Below, piece after piece: positions 1 to 9,305 of a stretch of DNA of 64,000 bases. The notes below the pieces were generated by a model that was given only the letters and a program-made list of their open reading frames with translations, searched no databases and was not told the DNA's origin. Position 1 is the first letter of the stretch. Each line of letters starts with the position of its first letter. The position numbers were made by a program, and so were the translations under genes. Where the stretch lies: contig NZ_JAUSUL010000002.1 of the NCBI RefSeq assembly GCF_030814015.1, positions 1,178,001 to 1,242,000 on the forward strand, written 5' to 3'. The DNA is from Amorphus orientalis (GTDB taxonomy: Bacteria; Pseudomonadota; Alphaproteobacteria; Rhizobiales; Amorphaceae).

Positions 1-474
1 CCGGGCGAGTTCCGGCTCGCGACCGTCCACCGGGCGGAGAACACCAAGGGCAAACCCGAGCTGGAACGGGTGGCGGACTATCTTCGGCAGAAGGCAGAGG
101 AGATGCCGCTGGTACTCCCGCTGCATCCGCGCACCCGGACGGTTGCCGATCGGCTGGGTGTCTCGTTCGGCGCGGTGCGGCTCATCGATCCGCTGGGCTA
201 TCTCGACATGCACCGGCTCCTGGCCGCAGCGCACGAGGTCCTGACCGATTCCGGCGGCCTGCAGAAGGAAGCCTATTTCCACCGCGTTCCCTGCATCACC
301 CTGCGCAGCGAATCGGAGTGGGTGGAGACGATCGACGCGGGCTGGAACCGGCTCTGGACATCTCCGGAGACCAGTCGCGAGCGCACCGAAATCACGGACT
401 ACGGGGACGGCGCCGCAGCAGCCGAAATCCTCGACGCCCTGATCGGCCGGATGGTAACGACCGCGGCGGTATAG
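1..474 (+). CDS. wbpI: UDP-GlcNAc 2-epimerase family, WbpI-like (5' truncated by window edge)
   Basis: This is the C-terminal 157 residues of a non-hydrolysing nucleotide-sugar 2-epimerase; the frame is open from base 1. Visible family motifs are VHRAENT (residues 9-15 of the visible part), LHPRTR, and DSGGLQKEAY followed by HRVPCITLR and EWVETIDAGWN. The last string fits the WbpI subgroup, which converts UDP-GlcNAc(3NAc)A to UDP-ManNAc(3NAc)A, better than WecB. The four other enzymes of that pathway lie just downstream, which supports the WbpI reading. It is inferred to be cytosolic. The N-terminal two thirds lies outside the window, so its start and full integrity cannot be judged. A plain UDP-GlcNAc 2-epimerase (WecB) is the main alternative. 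Confidence 0.85.
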   Translation, partial: PGEFRLATVHRAENTKGKPELERVADYLRQKAEEMPLVLPLHPRTRTVADRLGVSFGAVRLIDPLGYLDMHRLLAAAHEVLTDSGGLQKEAYFHRVPCITLRSESEWVETIDAGWNRLWTSPETSRERTEITDYGDGAAAAEILDALIGRMVTTAAV

Positions 475-680
475 ACCTCGGCCGGTCGGGCAGATCCGTC
501 GCCGCCGATGCGGCGGAAGAGCTGGCCGCCTCGCCGGGCACGGGGATGGGCTTGATACGCAAAGGCGTGTACATAGCGCTGCGCTCGAACCGGAATTCGG
601 TGTCCGAGCCGCCCCAAGGCGCCGACAACCGGTCTGTCGAGTGAATCGGATAGACGTGATCTGAGAACGTCGAACGGAAA

Positions 681-1700
681 ATGCGAACCAAAGAATCTCC
701 CCGCTCTCGGCGTTTCTGGACGAAAATCATCATCGTCGGGCTTCAGCTCACGCTGTCCGCCGTTCTTCTGTACGTCGTCCTGGGCAGGGTCAGCCTGTCC
801 GAGGTCGCGCGCAACTTCTCAAAAGTCGGGGTCGAGGCCTTTGTCGTCGCAGGCGGCCTGCTCCTGCTGCAGATCGTCGTGGGCAGCGGAAGACTCTGGA
901 CGGCGCTCGTCCTGTGCGGCGCCAAGCCGACGCTGCTTCCGGTCGTGCATTCCTGTTGGCTTGGCCAGCTCCTCGCCCAGACGCCGGCTACGATCGTTGG
1001 CGGGGATGCCGCGCGCCTTCTCGTCCTGCATCGCGCGAAGATCCAGATTTCCCAGGCAGCGAGCGCTGTCGGACTGGATCGCTTCTTCGGGCTCGGGACG
1101 CTGCTCGGCCTGTGCCTTCTCACTCTCTGGCCGCTCAGCCAGCTGATCGAGAACGAGTGGCACCGCACCCAGCTCTATATCGCCATGGCCGCCATGTTCT
1201 GCGGCGCCGTTGTCTTTCTGCTTCTCGCGCTGCTGCCGAGCCACCTGATCGGGAACCGCTTCATCCGCTGGGTGATCCGAACCGCGGCGTTCAGCCTGTC
1301 GGTGTTCAAGAGCTGGCGCTACGGGATCGGCATCGTCGGCTTCGGGTTCCTCACCCACATCATCAACATCGTCGTCATGTACGAACTGGCCCGACGGTTC
1401 GGCGCGAATCTGACCTTCCTCGAGACGCTCGTGGTGGTCCCTATCCCACTTCTGCTTGCCGGCATGCCGTTCTCGCTCGGCGGATGGGGACTGCGCGAAG
1501 GGGCGATCTCGGTCGCTTTTGCTCTTCTTCAGGTCCCGGCCGATGTTGCGGTCTCGACCTCAATTGCTTATGGAGCGCTGTTCCTGCTAGTGAGCCTTCC
1601 GGGCGCGCTGGTCTGGATGCTTCCGCATCTTTCATCTCGGGCTGCTTCGGTCGGCGAAACTGTCCATCGCGACGACCCAGTTGACAAAGAACCACAGTGA
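681..1700 (+). CDS. Lysylphosphatidylglycerol synthase TM-domain / flippase-like membrane protein
   Basis: A 339-residue polytopic membrane protein with about eight hydrophobic helices, the first at residues 17-37. It resembles the LPG_synthase_TM (UPF0104) family: a conserved central stretch GGDAARLLVLHRA near residue 107 and a PFSLGGWGLREGAI segment near residue 263. Family members include the flippase half of MprF and many uncharacterised proteins in glycan loci. It sits inside a nucleotide-sugar gene cluster, so a role in moving or handling a lipid-linked sugar is plausible but inferred. The ATG is preceded by GAACGGAAA, a moderate ribosome site. The next gene begins four bases after its stop, suggesting coupled translation. 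Confidence 0.8.
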   Translation: MRTKESPRSRRFWTKIIIVGLQLTLSAVLLYVVLGRVSLSEVARNFSKVGVEAFVVAGGLLLLQIVVGSGRLWTALVLCGAKPTLLPVVHSCWLGQLLAQTPATIVGGDAARLLVLHRAKIQISQAASAVGLDRFFGLGTLLGLCLLTLWPLSQLIENEWHRTQLYIAMAAMFCGAVVFLLLALLPSHLIGNRFIRWVIRTAAFSLSVFKSWRYGIGIVGFGFLTHIINIVVMYELARRFGANLTFLETLVVVPIPLLLAGMPFSLGGWGLREGAISVAFALLQVPADVAVSTSIAYGALFLLVSLPGALVWMLPHLSSRAASVGETVHRDDPVDKEPQ

Positions 1701-1704
1701 CAAA

Positions 1705-2709
1705 ATGAAAATACTGATCACAGGCGCCGCCGGTTTCATCGGCTCGAACCTGACCAATGCGTTGTTGCGCGAGGGTCACGAGGTCGTCGGCTTCGACGAT
1801 ATGTCGCACGGCGACATGCTCAATCTCGAAGAAGCCAAGAAGAGCAACAACAAGTTTTCCCTCGTCCTTGGCACGATCATGGACCAGGACGCGCTCGAGA
1901 AGGCCTGCGAAGGCTGCGATCTCATCTACCATCTCGCCGCGCGCAAGATTCCCAGGTACTCGGACGCCTACGACACCCTGACCGTCAACGGCATGGGGTC
2001 GCACAACGTCGCCATTGCCGCCCGCAAGGTGGGCGCGAAGCTCGTCGCCGCCAGCACCTCCGACGTCTACGGCAAGAACCCGGATCTGCCGTTCACGGAG
2101 ACCAGCAACCTCGTCGTCGGCAACCCGGACGTCCGCCGCTGGGCCTACGCCATTTCCAAGATGTTCGAGGAACAGCTGATCTTCGCGATGGGCGAGCGGG
2201 ACAACCTCCCCTTCAGCATCGCCCGCTTCTTCGGCGGCTACGGCCCGGCCCAGCATCTGAGCTGGTGGGGCGGCCCCCAGTCGGTGTTCATCGACGCGGC
2301 CCTGGACGACAAGGAAATCGAGCTGCACGGCTCCGGCCAGCAGACGCGCTCGTTCACCTTCGTCAGCGACCATGTGAGCGGGCTCATCCTGATGGGCATG
2401 AAGGACGAGGCAAACGCGCAGGTCTTCAATCTCGGCAACACCTACGAGATCACCATCGAGAACCTGGCCCGCCTGATCTGGCGCCTGGTCCGCGGCGAGG
2501 ACTCCGAGCCGAAGCTGAAGCTGATCCCCTACGAGACCTTCGGCAAGTACGAAGACGTGAACCGTCGCGTTCCGTCGGTGGACAAGGCCGGGGAGCTGCT
2601 CGGCTACAAGCCCGAGGTCGCCCTCCCCGACGGCATGGTCAAGACCATTCAGTGGCAAGTGGCCCGGCGGCGCGCGCTCGGCATCGAAACCCGCGATCCG
2701 GCCTGCTGA
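1705..2709 (+). CDS. NAD-dependent epimerase/dehydratase (extended SDR)
   Basis: A 334-residue extended short-chain dehydrogenase acting on nucleotide sugars. The NAD-binding TGAAGFIG is at residues 6-13, the catalytic STSDVYG loop follows, and the Tyr-x3-Lys pair is Y148/K152 in the segment WAYAISK. C-terminal substrate-binding parts (SFTFVSDHVSGL, FNLGN) match the UDP-glucose 4-epimerase / UDP-glucuronate decarboxylase group. The exact substrate cannot be told from sequence. An upstream in-frame TTG (1681) would overlap the previous gene; ATG at 1705 starts directly at the conserved MKILITG and is preferred. It lies in a tight run with the flippase-like gene before it and the GT2 gene after it. 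Confidence 0.85.
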   Translation: MKILITGAAGFIGSNLTNALLREGHEVVGFDDMSHGDMLNLEEAKKSNNKFSLVLGTIMDQDALEKACEGCDLIYHLAARKIPRYSDAYDTLTVNGMGSHNVAIAARKVGAKLVAASTSDVYGKNPDLPFTETSNLVVGNPDVRRWAYAISKMFEEQLIFAMGERDNLPFSIARFFGGYGPAQHLSWWGGPQSVFIDAALDDKEIELHGSGQQTRSFTFVSDHVSGLILMGMKDEANAQVFNLGNTYEITIENLARLIWRLVRGEDSEPKLKLIPYETFGKYEDVNRRVPSVDKAGELLGYKPEVALPDGMVKTIQWQVARRRALGIETRDPAC

Positions 2710-2717
2710 GGGCGACC

Positions 2718-3497
2718 ATGGCCGCATTCTATGTCGTCGTTCCGGTCCTCAACGAAGAGGACAACATCGAGCGCTTCTTCACGGGGCTGCGCCATATTGC
2801 GACGGGCATCCCGGCCGGGACCACCATGTGCGTGGTCCTGGTCGATGACGGCTCGACGGATGCGACGGTGAGCCGGGCCGAGACCCACGCGGGCGACCTC
2901 GAACTGCACGTGCTGAAGCACGAGGTGAACCGCGGCCCCGGCGCTGCGTTCGGGACCGCCTTCGAGTTTCTGGCCGGCCGGCTTTCCGACGACGACTACG
3001 TGCTGACCATCGAGGGCGACAATACCTCGCGCTACGAACTGGTCGACAAGATGCTCAGGCGGCAGACCGAAGAGGATTACGACGCGGTCTTCGCGAGCCC
3101 GTACATGTACGGCGGCGGCGTCATGAACACCTCCTCCTTCCGGCGGTTTCTCAGCCACATGAGCAACGCCTTCGTGAAGGAGATCCTCCAGATCCATGGT
3201 CTGCTGACCGTGTCGAGCTTCTTCCGGCTTTATCGGGGACGCATTCTCCTCCGGCTTCAGGGCGTCTACGGACCCCGCATTCTCCAGCGCACCGGCTTCG
3301 AGAGCATGTTGGAGCTGACCCTGAAGATGATGTATCTGGGCGCCACGATCTCCGAGGTCGCCATGGTCCTCGACACGTCACAGCGCGCCGGCAAGAGCAA
3401 GATGAAGATAGCGCGGACGATTCGCGGCTATTTCGGCGTCGGCCTGCAGAAGGGAAAATGGGCGTCGGTCGCCACGTCACATGGCTATCGGCACTGA
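2718..3497 (+). CDS. Glycosyltransferase family 2 (dolichyl-phosphate-mannose-synthase-like)
   Basis: A 259-residue GT-A glycosyltransferase. It begins with the family signature VVVPVLNEEDNIERF (residues 6-20). VDDGSTD lies at about residues 40-46. A metal-site-like EGDNTS near residue 98 replaces the commoner DADLQ. There is no C-terminal membrane domain, unlike GtrB, so it is probably a cytosolic or peripheral enzyme passing a sugar to a lipid carrier or lipid-linked glycan. ATG 2718 is chosen because the conserved fold starts immediately after it and it lies eight bases after the previous stop. Donor and acceptor are not recognisable. Confidence 0.85.
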   Translation: MAAFYVVVPVLNEEDNIERFFTGLRHIATGIPAGTTMCVVLVDDGSTDATVSRAETHAGDLELHVLKHEVNRGPGAAFGTAFEFLAGRLSDDDYVLTIEGDNTSRYELVDKMLRRQTEEDYDAVFASPYMYGGGVMNTSSFRRFLSHMSNAFVKEILQIHGLLTVSSFFRLYRGRILLRLQGVYGPRILQRTGFESMLELTLKMMYLGATISEVAMVLDTSQRAGKSKMKIARTIRGYFGVGLQKGKWASVATSHGYRH

Positions 3498-3598
3498 GGG
3501 GCGGTTGATCGCCCCGCCTGGTCTGGTTCGGGCGCGTGCGTTCACCTGCGCCGACCGCACGGCACCAGACTTGATGTAACAACCGGATAGGAGCAGGC

Positions 3599-4549
3599 GT
3601 GACGAAGATCGGGGTCGTTGGGTGCGGCAGCTGGGGTGGCAACCTCGTGCGCACCATGCATGAACTGGGCGCCCTGCACGCCGTTTCGGACGCCAACCCG
3701 GCAACGGCGGCGGCTGCCGCCGAGCGGTACTCGGTGACTGCACTCGACTATCCGGCACTCCTGGCGGATCCGGAGATCGAGGGCGTCGTGCTCGCAACTC
3801 CGGCCCACCTTCATGCCGAGCACGCACTCGCAGCGATCGCCGCCGGCAAGCACGTCTATGTCGAAAAGCCGATCGCACTGAAGCCGGACGATGCGAAGAC
3901 GATGATCGCGGCCGCGGAAAAGGCCGACCGCGTGCTGATGGTCGGCCATTTGCTGCAGTATCACGCCGCCTTCCGCAAGCTGCTCGAACTGGTCCGCAGC
4001 GGCGAATTCGGATCGCTGCGTTACGTCTATTCGAACCGGCTGAACATCGGCAAGCTGCGCACCGAAGAGGACGTGCTGTGGAGCTTTGCCCCGCACGACC
4101 TGTCGATGATCATCGCGCTCGCCGGCGAAAAGCCGTCGGAGGTCACCGGTCTCGGCAGCGCCTTCCTGCAGCCGCTCTCCGATTTCGCGACCGTCCATCT
4201 CGCCTTCCCGTCCGGTGTGGGCGCGCATGTGTTCGTCAGCTGGCTGCACCCGTTCAAGGAACAGAAGCTGGTGGCCGTCTGCGAGAACGCGATGATCGTC
4301 TTCGACGACACGTGCGATTGGTCACAAAAGTTGATGTGCTACCGCCACGAGGCACGCATCGACAAAGGCGCTCCGCACTTGGTAAAGGCTTCCGGCGAGC
4401 CGATTGCGCTCGAACCGTCCGAGCCCCTCAAAGACGAGTGCCGGCATTTCCTGAGCTGCGTTGCGGAAAACCGCCGGCCGCTCACGGACGGCGAGGAAGC
4501 CCTCAGGGTCCTCGACGTTTTGTCCGAAGCAAGCGTCCGACACGCCTGA
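3599..4549 (+). CDS. wbpB: Gfo/Idh/MocA oxidoreductase, WbpB-like
   Basis: A 316-residue NAD(P)-dependent oxidoreductase. The Rossmann motif GVVGCGSWGGN is at residues 5-15 and the conserved EKP of the family at about residues 89-91. In the WbpB pathway this enzyme oxidises C3 of UDP-GlcNAcA to give the keto sugar used by the aminotransferase, whose gene comes next. The assignment to WbpB rests on family plus context, because Gfo/Idh proteins share little active-site signature. The start is GTG 3599, eight bases from a GGAG-type ribosome site in GATAGGAGCAGGC. A 101-base gap separates it from the GT2 gene, so it may begin a sub-operon. Confidence 0.85.
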   Translation: MTKIGVVGCGSWGGNLVRTMHELGALHAVSDANPATAAAAAERYSVTALDYPALLADPEIEGVVLATPAHLHAEHALAAIAAGKHVYVEKPIALKPDDAKTMIAAAEKADRVLMVGHLLQYHAAFRKLLELVRSGEFGSLRYVYSNRLNIGKLRTEEDVLWSFAPHDLSMIIALAGEKPSEVTGLGSAFLQPLSDFATVHLAFPSGVGAHVFVSWLHPFKEQKLVAVCENAMIVFDDTCDWSQKLMCYRHEARIDKGAPHLVKASGEPIALEPSEPLKDECRHFLSCVAENRRPLTDGEEALRVLDVLSEASVRHA

Positions 4550-4603
4550 ACGGGCCACACGGCGAGCGCCGGCCCTGGAACGAGATACTGCTGGAGAGAG
4601 CCG

Positions 4604-5740
4604 ATGGTGGCATTCATTGACTTGAAGGCGCAGCAGGAGCGGATCAAGCCGCAGCTTGATGCCGCCATTGCGCGCGTGCTGGCGAACGGCAACTACATCT
4701 CCGGCCCCGAAGTGGCGGAGTTCGAGCAGCAGCTGGCCGACTATGTCGGTGTGGCGCACGCCGTCAGCTGCGGCAACGGGACCGACGCCCTTCAGATCGC
4801 GCTGCTCGCCGAGGGGATCGGCGCCGGCGACGCGGTCTTCGTGCCGAGCTTCACCTTCGCCGCAACCGCCGAGATGGTCGCGCTGATCGGTGCGACGCCG
4901 GTTTTCGTCGACATCGATCCCAACACCTTCAACATCGACGTCGAGCATCTCGAGGCGACCATCGATGCCATCGCGTCTGCCGGCGATCTGAAGCCGCGGG
5001 CGATCATCCCGGTCGATCTGTTCGGGCTTCCGGCGGACTATGCCTCGATCGAAGCGATCGCCGCCAAGCACGGCCTCTACGTTCTGGAGGACGGCGCACA
5101 GGGCTTCGGCGGCACCCAGAACGGCCGCCGGGCCTGCAGCTTCGGCACGGTTGCCACGACGAGCTTCTTCCCCGCCAAGCCGCTCGGCTGCTACGGCGAC
5201 GGCGGTGCCGTCCTGACCAATGATCCGGAGCGGGCCGCCGTCATGCGCTCCCTCTGCATCCACGGCAAGGGGACGGACAAGTACGACAACGTCCGCATCG
5301 GGATGAACTCGCGCCTGGACACCCTCCAGGCCGCAATCCTGAAGGAAAAGCTGGCCGTGTTCGACGAGGAGCTGGTGTCCCGTCAGGCGGCGGCGGAGCG
5401 CTATGAAGCAGCCCTTTCGAACCACGTGCGGACGCCGCGCGTGCCGGCGGGTTTCACCTCCTCCTGGGCCCAGTACTCCATCATCGTCGATGGCGACCGG
5501 AGCGCCGTGATGGCGTCGCTCAAGGAGAGCGGCATTCCCTCGGTGGTCTACTACGCCAAGCCGCTGCACCTGCAGACCGCCTACAAGCACTATCCGGTCG
5601 GCCCCGGCGGACTGCCGAAGACGGAGTTCACTGCAGAGCACGTGATGAGCCTGCCGATGCACCCCTATCTGGATGAAGCAACGCAGGCGAAGATCATCGA
5701 CGCCGTCAAGAACGCCGTCGCCGTGAAGGAAAAGGTCTGA
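4604..5740 (+). CDS. wbpE: DegT/DnrJ/EryC1 PLP aminotransferase, WbpE-like
   Basis: A 378-residue PLP-dependent sugar aminotransferase. Landmarks in order are CGNGTDAL (phosphate-binding region), PSFTFAATAE, EDGAQGFG, and the PLP lysine K192 in FFPAKPLGCYGDGGA. MNSRLDTLQAA is the usual DegT signature. In the UDP-ManNAc(3NAc)A pathway WbpE transfers an amino group from glutamate to the 3-keto sugar. Its place between WbpB-like and WbpA-like genes supports that job. The stop is two bases before the ATG of the next gene. Other DegT enzymes acting on C4 of keto sugars look similar, so the substrate is inferred from context. Confidence 0.88.
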   Translation: MVAFIDLKAQQERIKPQLDAAIARVLANGNYISGPEVAEFEQQLADYVGVAHAVSCGNGTDALQIALLAEGIGAGDAVFVPSFTFAATAEMVALIGATPVFVDIDPNTFNIDVEHLEATIDAIASAGDLKPRAIIPVDLFGLPADYASIEAIAAKHGLYVLEDGAQGFGGTQNGRRACSFGTVATTSFFPAKPLGCYGDGGAVLTNDPERAAVMRSLCIHGKGTDKYDNVRIGMNSRLDTLQAAILKEKLAVFDEELVSRQAAAERYEAALSNHVRTPRVPAGFTSSWAQYSIIVDGDRSAVMASLKESGIPSVVYYAKPLHLQTAYKHYPVGPGGLPKTEFTAEHVMSLPMHPYLDEATQAKIIDAVKNAVAVKEKV

Positions 5741-5742
5741 CC

Positions 5743-7113
5743 ATGCGCTCCCCGCACGACATCGCAGAGGCCGGCAACAGCTTGAAGTCTCCTGATTTCG
5801 GCCTCGCCGAGAAGCTGAAATCCAAGACCGCGCGCGTCGGCGTGATCGGCCTCGGCTATGTCGGGCTTCCCCTTCTGATCGCACTCGACCGGGCCGGTTT
5901 CCCGACCTTCGGCTTCGAAATCGACCAGAGCAAGATCGACGCCCTCTTCAGGGGCGAAAGCTACATCCGGACCGTCAAGCACGAAGCCGTCCAGCAGCTG
6001 ATCGCGGGGCAGCGCTTCGTGGGCACCACGGACGAAAAGCGTCTTGTGGAAGCGGACGTGCTGATCATGTGCGTGCCGACGCCGCTGAACCGCTACCGCG
6101 AGCCGGATCTCTCCTACGTGGTCTCGACGGCGGAGATGATCGGGCGGAACCTCCGCCCCGGCCAGCTGATCTGCTTCGAATCGACGACCTATCCCGGCAG
6201 CTCCGCGGAGGACGTCATCCCGGCGCTGGAGACGTCGGGTCTCAAGGCGAGCGAAGACTTCTTCTTCGTCTACTCGCCGGAGCGTGAAGATCCGGGCAAT
6301 ATCGCGTTCGAAACCGCGACGATCCCGAAGGTTGTCGGCGCGGATGACGACATCAGCCGCGAACTCGGCGTTCTGCTCTACGGCAATACGGTCGAGCAGG
6401 TGGTCCCGGTCTCCAACACGAAGACGGCGGAAGCCGTCAAGCTGACCGAGAACATCTACCGGGCGGTCAACATCGCCCTCGTCAACGAGCTGAAGATCAT
6501 CTACGACCGGATGGGCCTCGACATCTGGGAAGTGATCGATGCCGCAAAGACGAAGCCGTTCGGCTTTACGGCGTTCTATCCCGGTCCCGGGCTCGGTGGT
6601 CACTGTATCCCGGTCGATCCGTTCTATCTGACTTGGAAGGCCCGCGAATTCGGTCTGCACACCCGCTTCATCGAGCTGTCGGGCGAGATCAACCGGAGCA
6701 TGCCGCACTTCGTGGTGGCGCGGGCTGTGGAAGCCCTCAGCCGGCATCGCAAGCAGTCGCTTGCCGGCGCGAACATCCTGTTGATCGGCCTAGCCTACAA
6801 GAAGAACGTGGACGATATCCGCGAAAGCCCCTCGCTCGAGCTGTTCGAAATGCTTGAGCACGGCGGCGCCATCGTCGAGTTCCACGATTCCTACATGCCG
6901 ACCATTCCGTCCACCCGCGAACATGCGCGATTGGCGGGCCGGAAATCGGTGGAGTGGGACGCGGAAACGCTGAAGCGGTTCGATCTCGCCATCCTCGCGA
7001 CGGACCATGACGGGATGGACTGGCAGCTTCTCGTGGACAACGTCCCGGTCATCGTCGATACGCGCAACGCGCTGGCCTCCTATTCCGGCAACGCCGAGAT
7101 CCTGAAGGCGTAG
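5743..7113 (+). CDS. wbpA: Nucleotide-sugar 6-dehydrogenase (UDP-GlcNAc dehydrogenase, WbpA/WbpO type)
   Basis: A 456-residue UDP-sugar dehydrogenase that oxidises C6 from alcohol to acid in two NAD+ steps. N-terminal GLGYVGLP lies at about residues 36-43. The SPERE-type segment YSPEREDPGN is followed by the central LTENIYRAVNIALVNEL helix. The catalytic cysteine is C288 in GGHCIPVDP. The C-terminal UDP-binding domain carries GLAYKKNVDDIRESP. The length and the SPERE-like segment fit the UDP-HexNAc dehydrogenases. With its neighbours it gives the first step of the route to UDP-ManNAc(3NAc)A. It is followed by a strong stem-loop before the acetyltransferase gene. Confidence 0.9.
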   Translation: MRSPHDIAEAGNSLKSPDFGLAEKLKSKTARVGVIGLGYVGLPLLIALDRAGFPTFGFEIDQSKIDALFRGESYIRTVKHEAVQQLIAGQRFVGTTDEKRLVEADVLIMCVPTPLNRYREPDLSYVVSTAEMIGRNLRPGQLICFESTTYPGSSAEDVIPALETSGLKASEDFFFVYSPEREDPGNIAFETATIPKVVGADDDISRELGVLLYGNTVEQVVPVSNTKTAEAVKLTENIYRAVNIALVNELKIIYDRMGLDIWEVIDAAKTKPFGFTAFYPGPGLGGHCIPVDPFYLTWKAREFGLHTRFIELSGEINRSMPHFVVARAVEALSRHRKQSLAGANILLIGLAYKKNVDDIRESPSLELFEMLEHGGAIVEFHDSYMPTIPSTREHARLAGRKSVEWDAETLKRFDLAILATDHDGMDWQLLVDNVPVIVDTRNALASYSGNAEILKA

Positions 7114-7118
7114 TGTCC

Positions 7119-7141
7119 CGGCCACGCGCCCCGCGTGGCCG
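7119..7141 (+). other. Intercistronic stem-loop
   Basis: A perfect 10-bp inverted repeat (CGGCCACGCG / CGCGTGGCCG) with a 3-base loop begins six bases after the wbpA-like stop. No run of T follows it, so it is more likely a processing, pausing or mRNA-stabilising hairpin than a full terminator. It lies inside the pathway, between the dehydrogenase and the acetyltransferase. Confidence 0.6.
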
Positions 7142-7209
7142 CGAGCGTCACATCAGAGTTCATTTGCTTTCAGGTCGGCATCGCTGCCGTTTATTCAAAG
7201 AACAAGATC

Positions 7210-7803
<594 letters not shown>

Positions 7804-7904
7804 GGTGTGCCGGAGCGGGCGGCGCACCGGTCGCCCTCATTGACACGGCGCTGGATTGGAAAGACTAGAGGGGCCGGCTCGCGCCTCGAAGGAGAAGAAC
7901 GCAG

Positions 7905-9305
7905 ATGGTGGTTCCGGTCATTCTGTCCGGCGGTTCGGGCACGCGGCTTTGGCCGCTTTCACGGGCAGACCTGCCGAAGCAGCTGGCGCCTCTTTTCGGC
8001 GAGGAATCGCTGTTCCAGCACACCGTCCGCCGCGTCACGGGAACGCCGCTCTACGAAACTCCGATGGTGTTGGCCTCGGCGGACGGCCGTTTCCTCATCC
8101 GCGAGCAGCTTCAGGATCTCGGCCTCGACGGCAAGATCGTGCTCGAGCCGACCCGCCGCGACACCCTCGCCGCGATCACTGCGGCAGCTGTGATCGCGTA
8201 CCGGGACAACCCCGGCGCCGTCATCCTAATCATGCCGTCGGACCACCTGATCGCCGACGTTGAAGCCTTTGCAGAATCCGCCGCGACGGCGGCGCGGATC
8301 GCCGAGACGGGCGGCATCGTCACCCTCGGAGTGAAGCCGACCCATCCGGCCACCGGCTACGGCTATATCGCACCCGGCGAGCCCGGCCCGGACGGCTCGT
8401 TCAAGGTCGCGCGCTTCCTGGAGAAGCCTTCCGCCGAGGCGGCCATAACGCTGATCGACGAAGGCTGCCTCTGGAACGCCGGCATGTTCTGCTTCCGCGC
8501 CGAAAGCCTTCTCGACGAGGTGCGACGGCTGGAGCCGGAAACGCTCGCAGCCATCGAAGCCTCCGTAGACGAGGCCCAGGACGATGTCGGCTTCGTTCTC
8601 CTCGGCCCCTCCTTCGAGAATGCCCGCTCGATCTCGTTCGACTACGCCGTGATGGAGCGCACCGACGCCTCGTTCGTCGTTCCGGTCGACTTCAGCTGGT
8701 CCGACGTCGGCGACTGGAAGGCGTTCTGGGAGGCGACCGACCACGGCGAAGATGGCGTCACCACCACCGGCGACGTCGTCGCGCTGGAGTCGCGGAATTC
8801 CATCATCCGCTCGGGCGGACGCCTCATCTGCGCCGTCGGCGTGGAGAACCTCGCGATCGTCGAGACGCCGGACGCCGTCCTCGTCGCCGACATGCAGCAG
8901 TCGCAGAAGGTCAAGGACCTCGTCGGCACGCTGGCCTCGCTCGGTCGCTCGGAAGCCGCCGAGCATGCCCGCGTCTACCGGCCCTGGGGCTGGTACCAGA
9001 CCATGGACATCGGCGACCGCTTCCGGGTGAAGCGCATCGCCGTGAAGCCGGGTGCCAAGCTGTCGCTGCAGAAGCACTTCCACCGCGCCGAGCACTGGGT
9101 GGTCGTGCGCGGCACCGCCGAGATTACGGTCGGCGACGACACCCGCATCCTGCGCGAGAACGAGAGCATCTTCATTCCGATGGGCGAAGTCCATCGGCTC
9201 GCCAACCCGGGCAAGATCGGCGTCGAGATCATCGAGGTGCAAACCGGCGCCTACCTGGAAGAGGACGACATCGTCCGCATCCAGGACGATTTCGGAAGGC
9301 AATGA
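7905..9305 (+). CDS. manC: Mannose-1-phosphate guanylyltransferase / mannose-6-phosphate isomerase
   Basis: A 466-residue bifunctional type II PMI-GMP enzyme making GDP-mannose. The nucleotidyltransferase signature SGGSGTRLWPLSR is at about residues 6-18 and FLEKP is the sugar-binding segment. The C-terminal cupin isomerase domain begins near residue 350 with RPWGWYQ, followed by the metal-site region KLSLQKHFHRAEHW. Length is normal for ManC/AlgA/XanB. GDP-mannose feeds Gmd, encoded 3.6 kb downstream. A ribosome site (GAAGGAGAAG) precedes ATG 7905. Its stop overlaps the next gene's ATG (ATGA), showing coupling to the GT4 gene. Confidence 0.95.
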   Translation: MVVPVILSGGSGTRLWPLSRADLPKQLAPLFGEESLFQHTVRRVTGTPLYETPMVLASADGRFLIREQLQDLGLDGKIVLEPTRRDTLAAITAAAVIAYRDNPGAVILIMPSDHLIADVEAFAESAATAARIAETGGIVTLGVKPTHPATGYGYIAPGEPGPDGSFKVARFLEKPSAEAAITLIDEGCLWNAGMFCFRAESLLDEVRRLEPETLAAIEASVDEAQDDVGFVLLGPSFENARSISFDYAVMERTDASFVVPVDFSWSDVGDWKAFWEATDHGEDGVTTTGDVVALESRNSIIRSGGRLICAVGVENLAIVETPDAVLVADMQQSQKVKDLVGTLASLGRSEAAEHARVYRPWGWYQTMDIGDRFRVKRIAVKPGAKLSLQKHFHRAEHWVVVRGTAEITVGDDTRILRENESIFIPMGEVHRLANPGKIGVEIIEVQTGAYLEEDDIVRIQDDFGRQ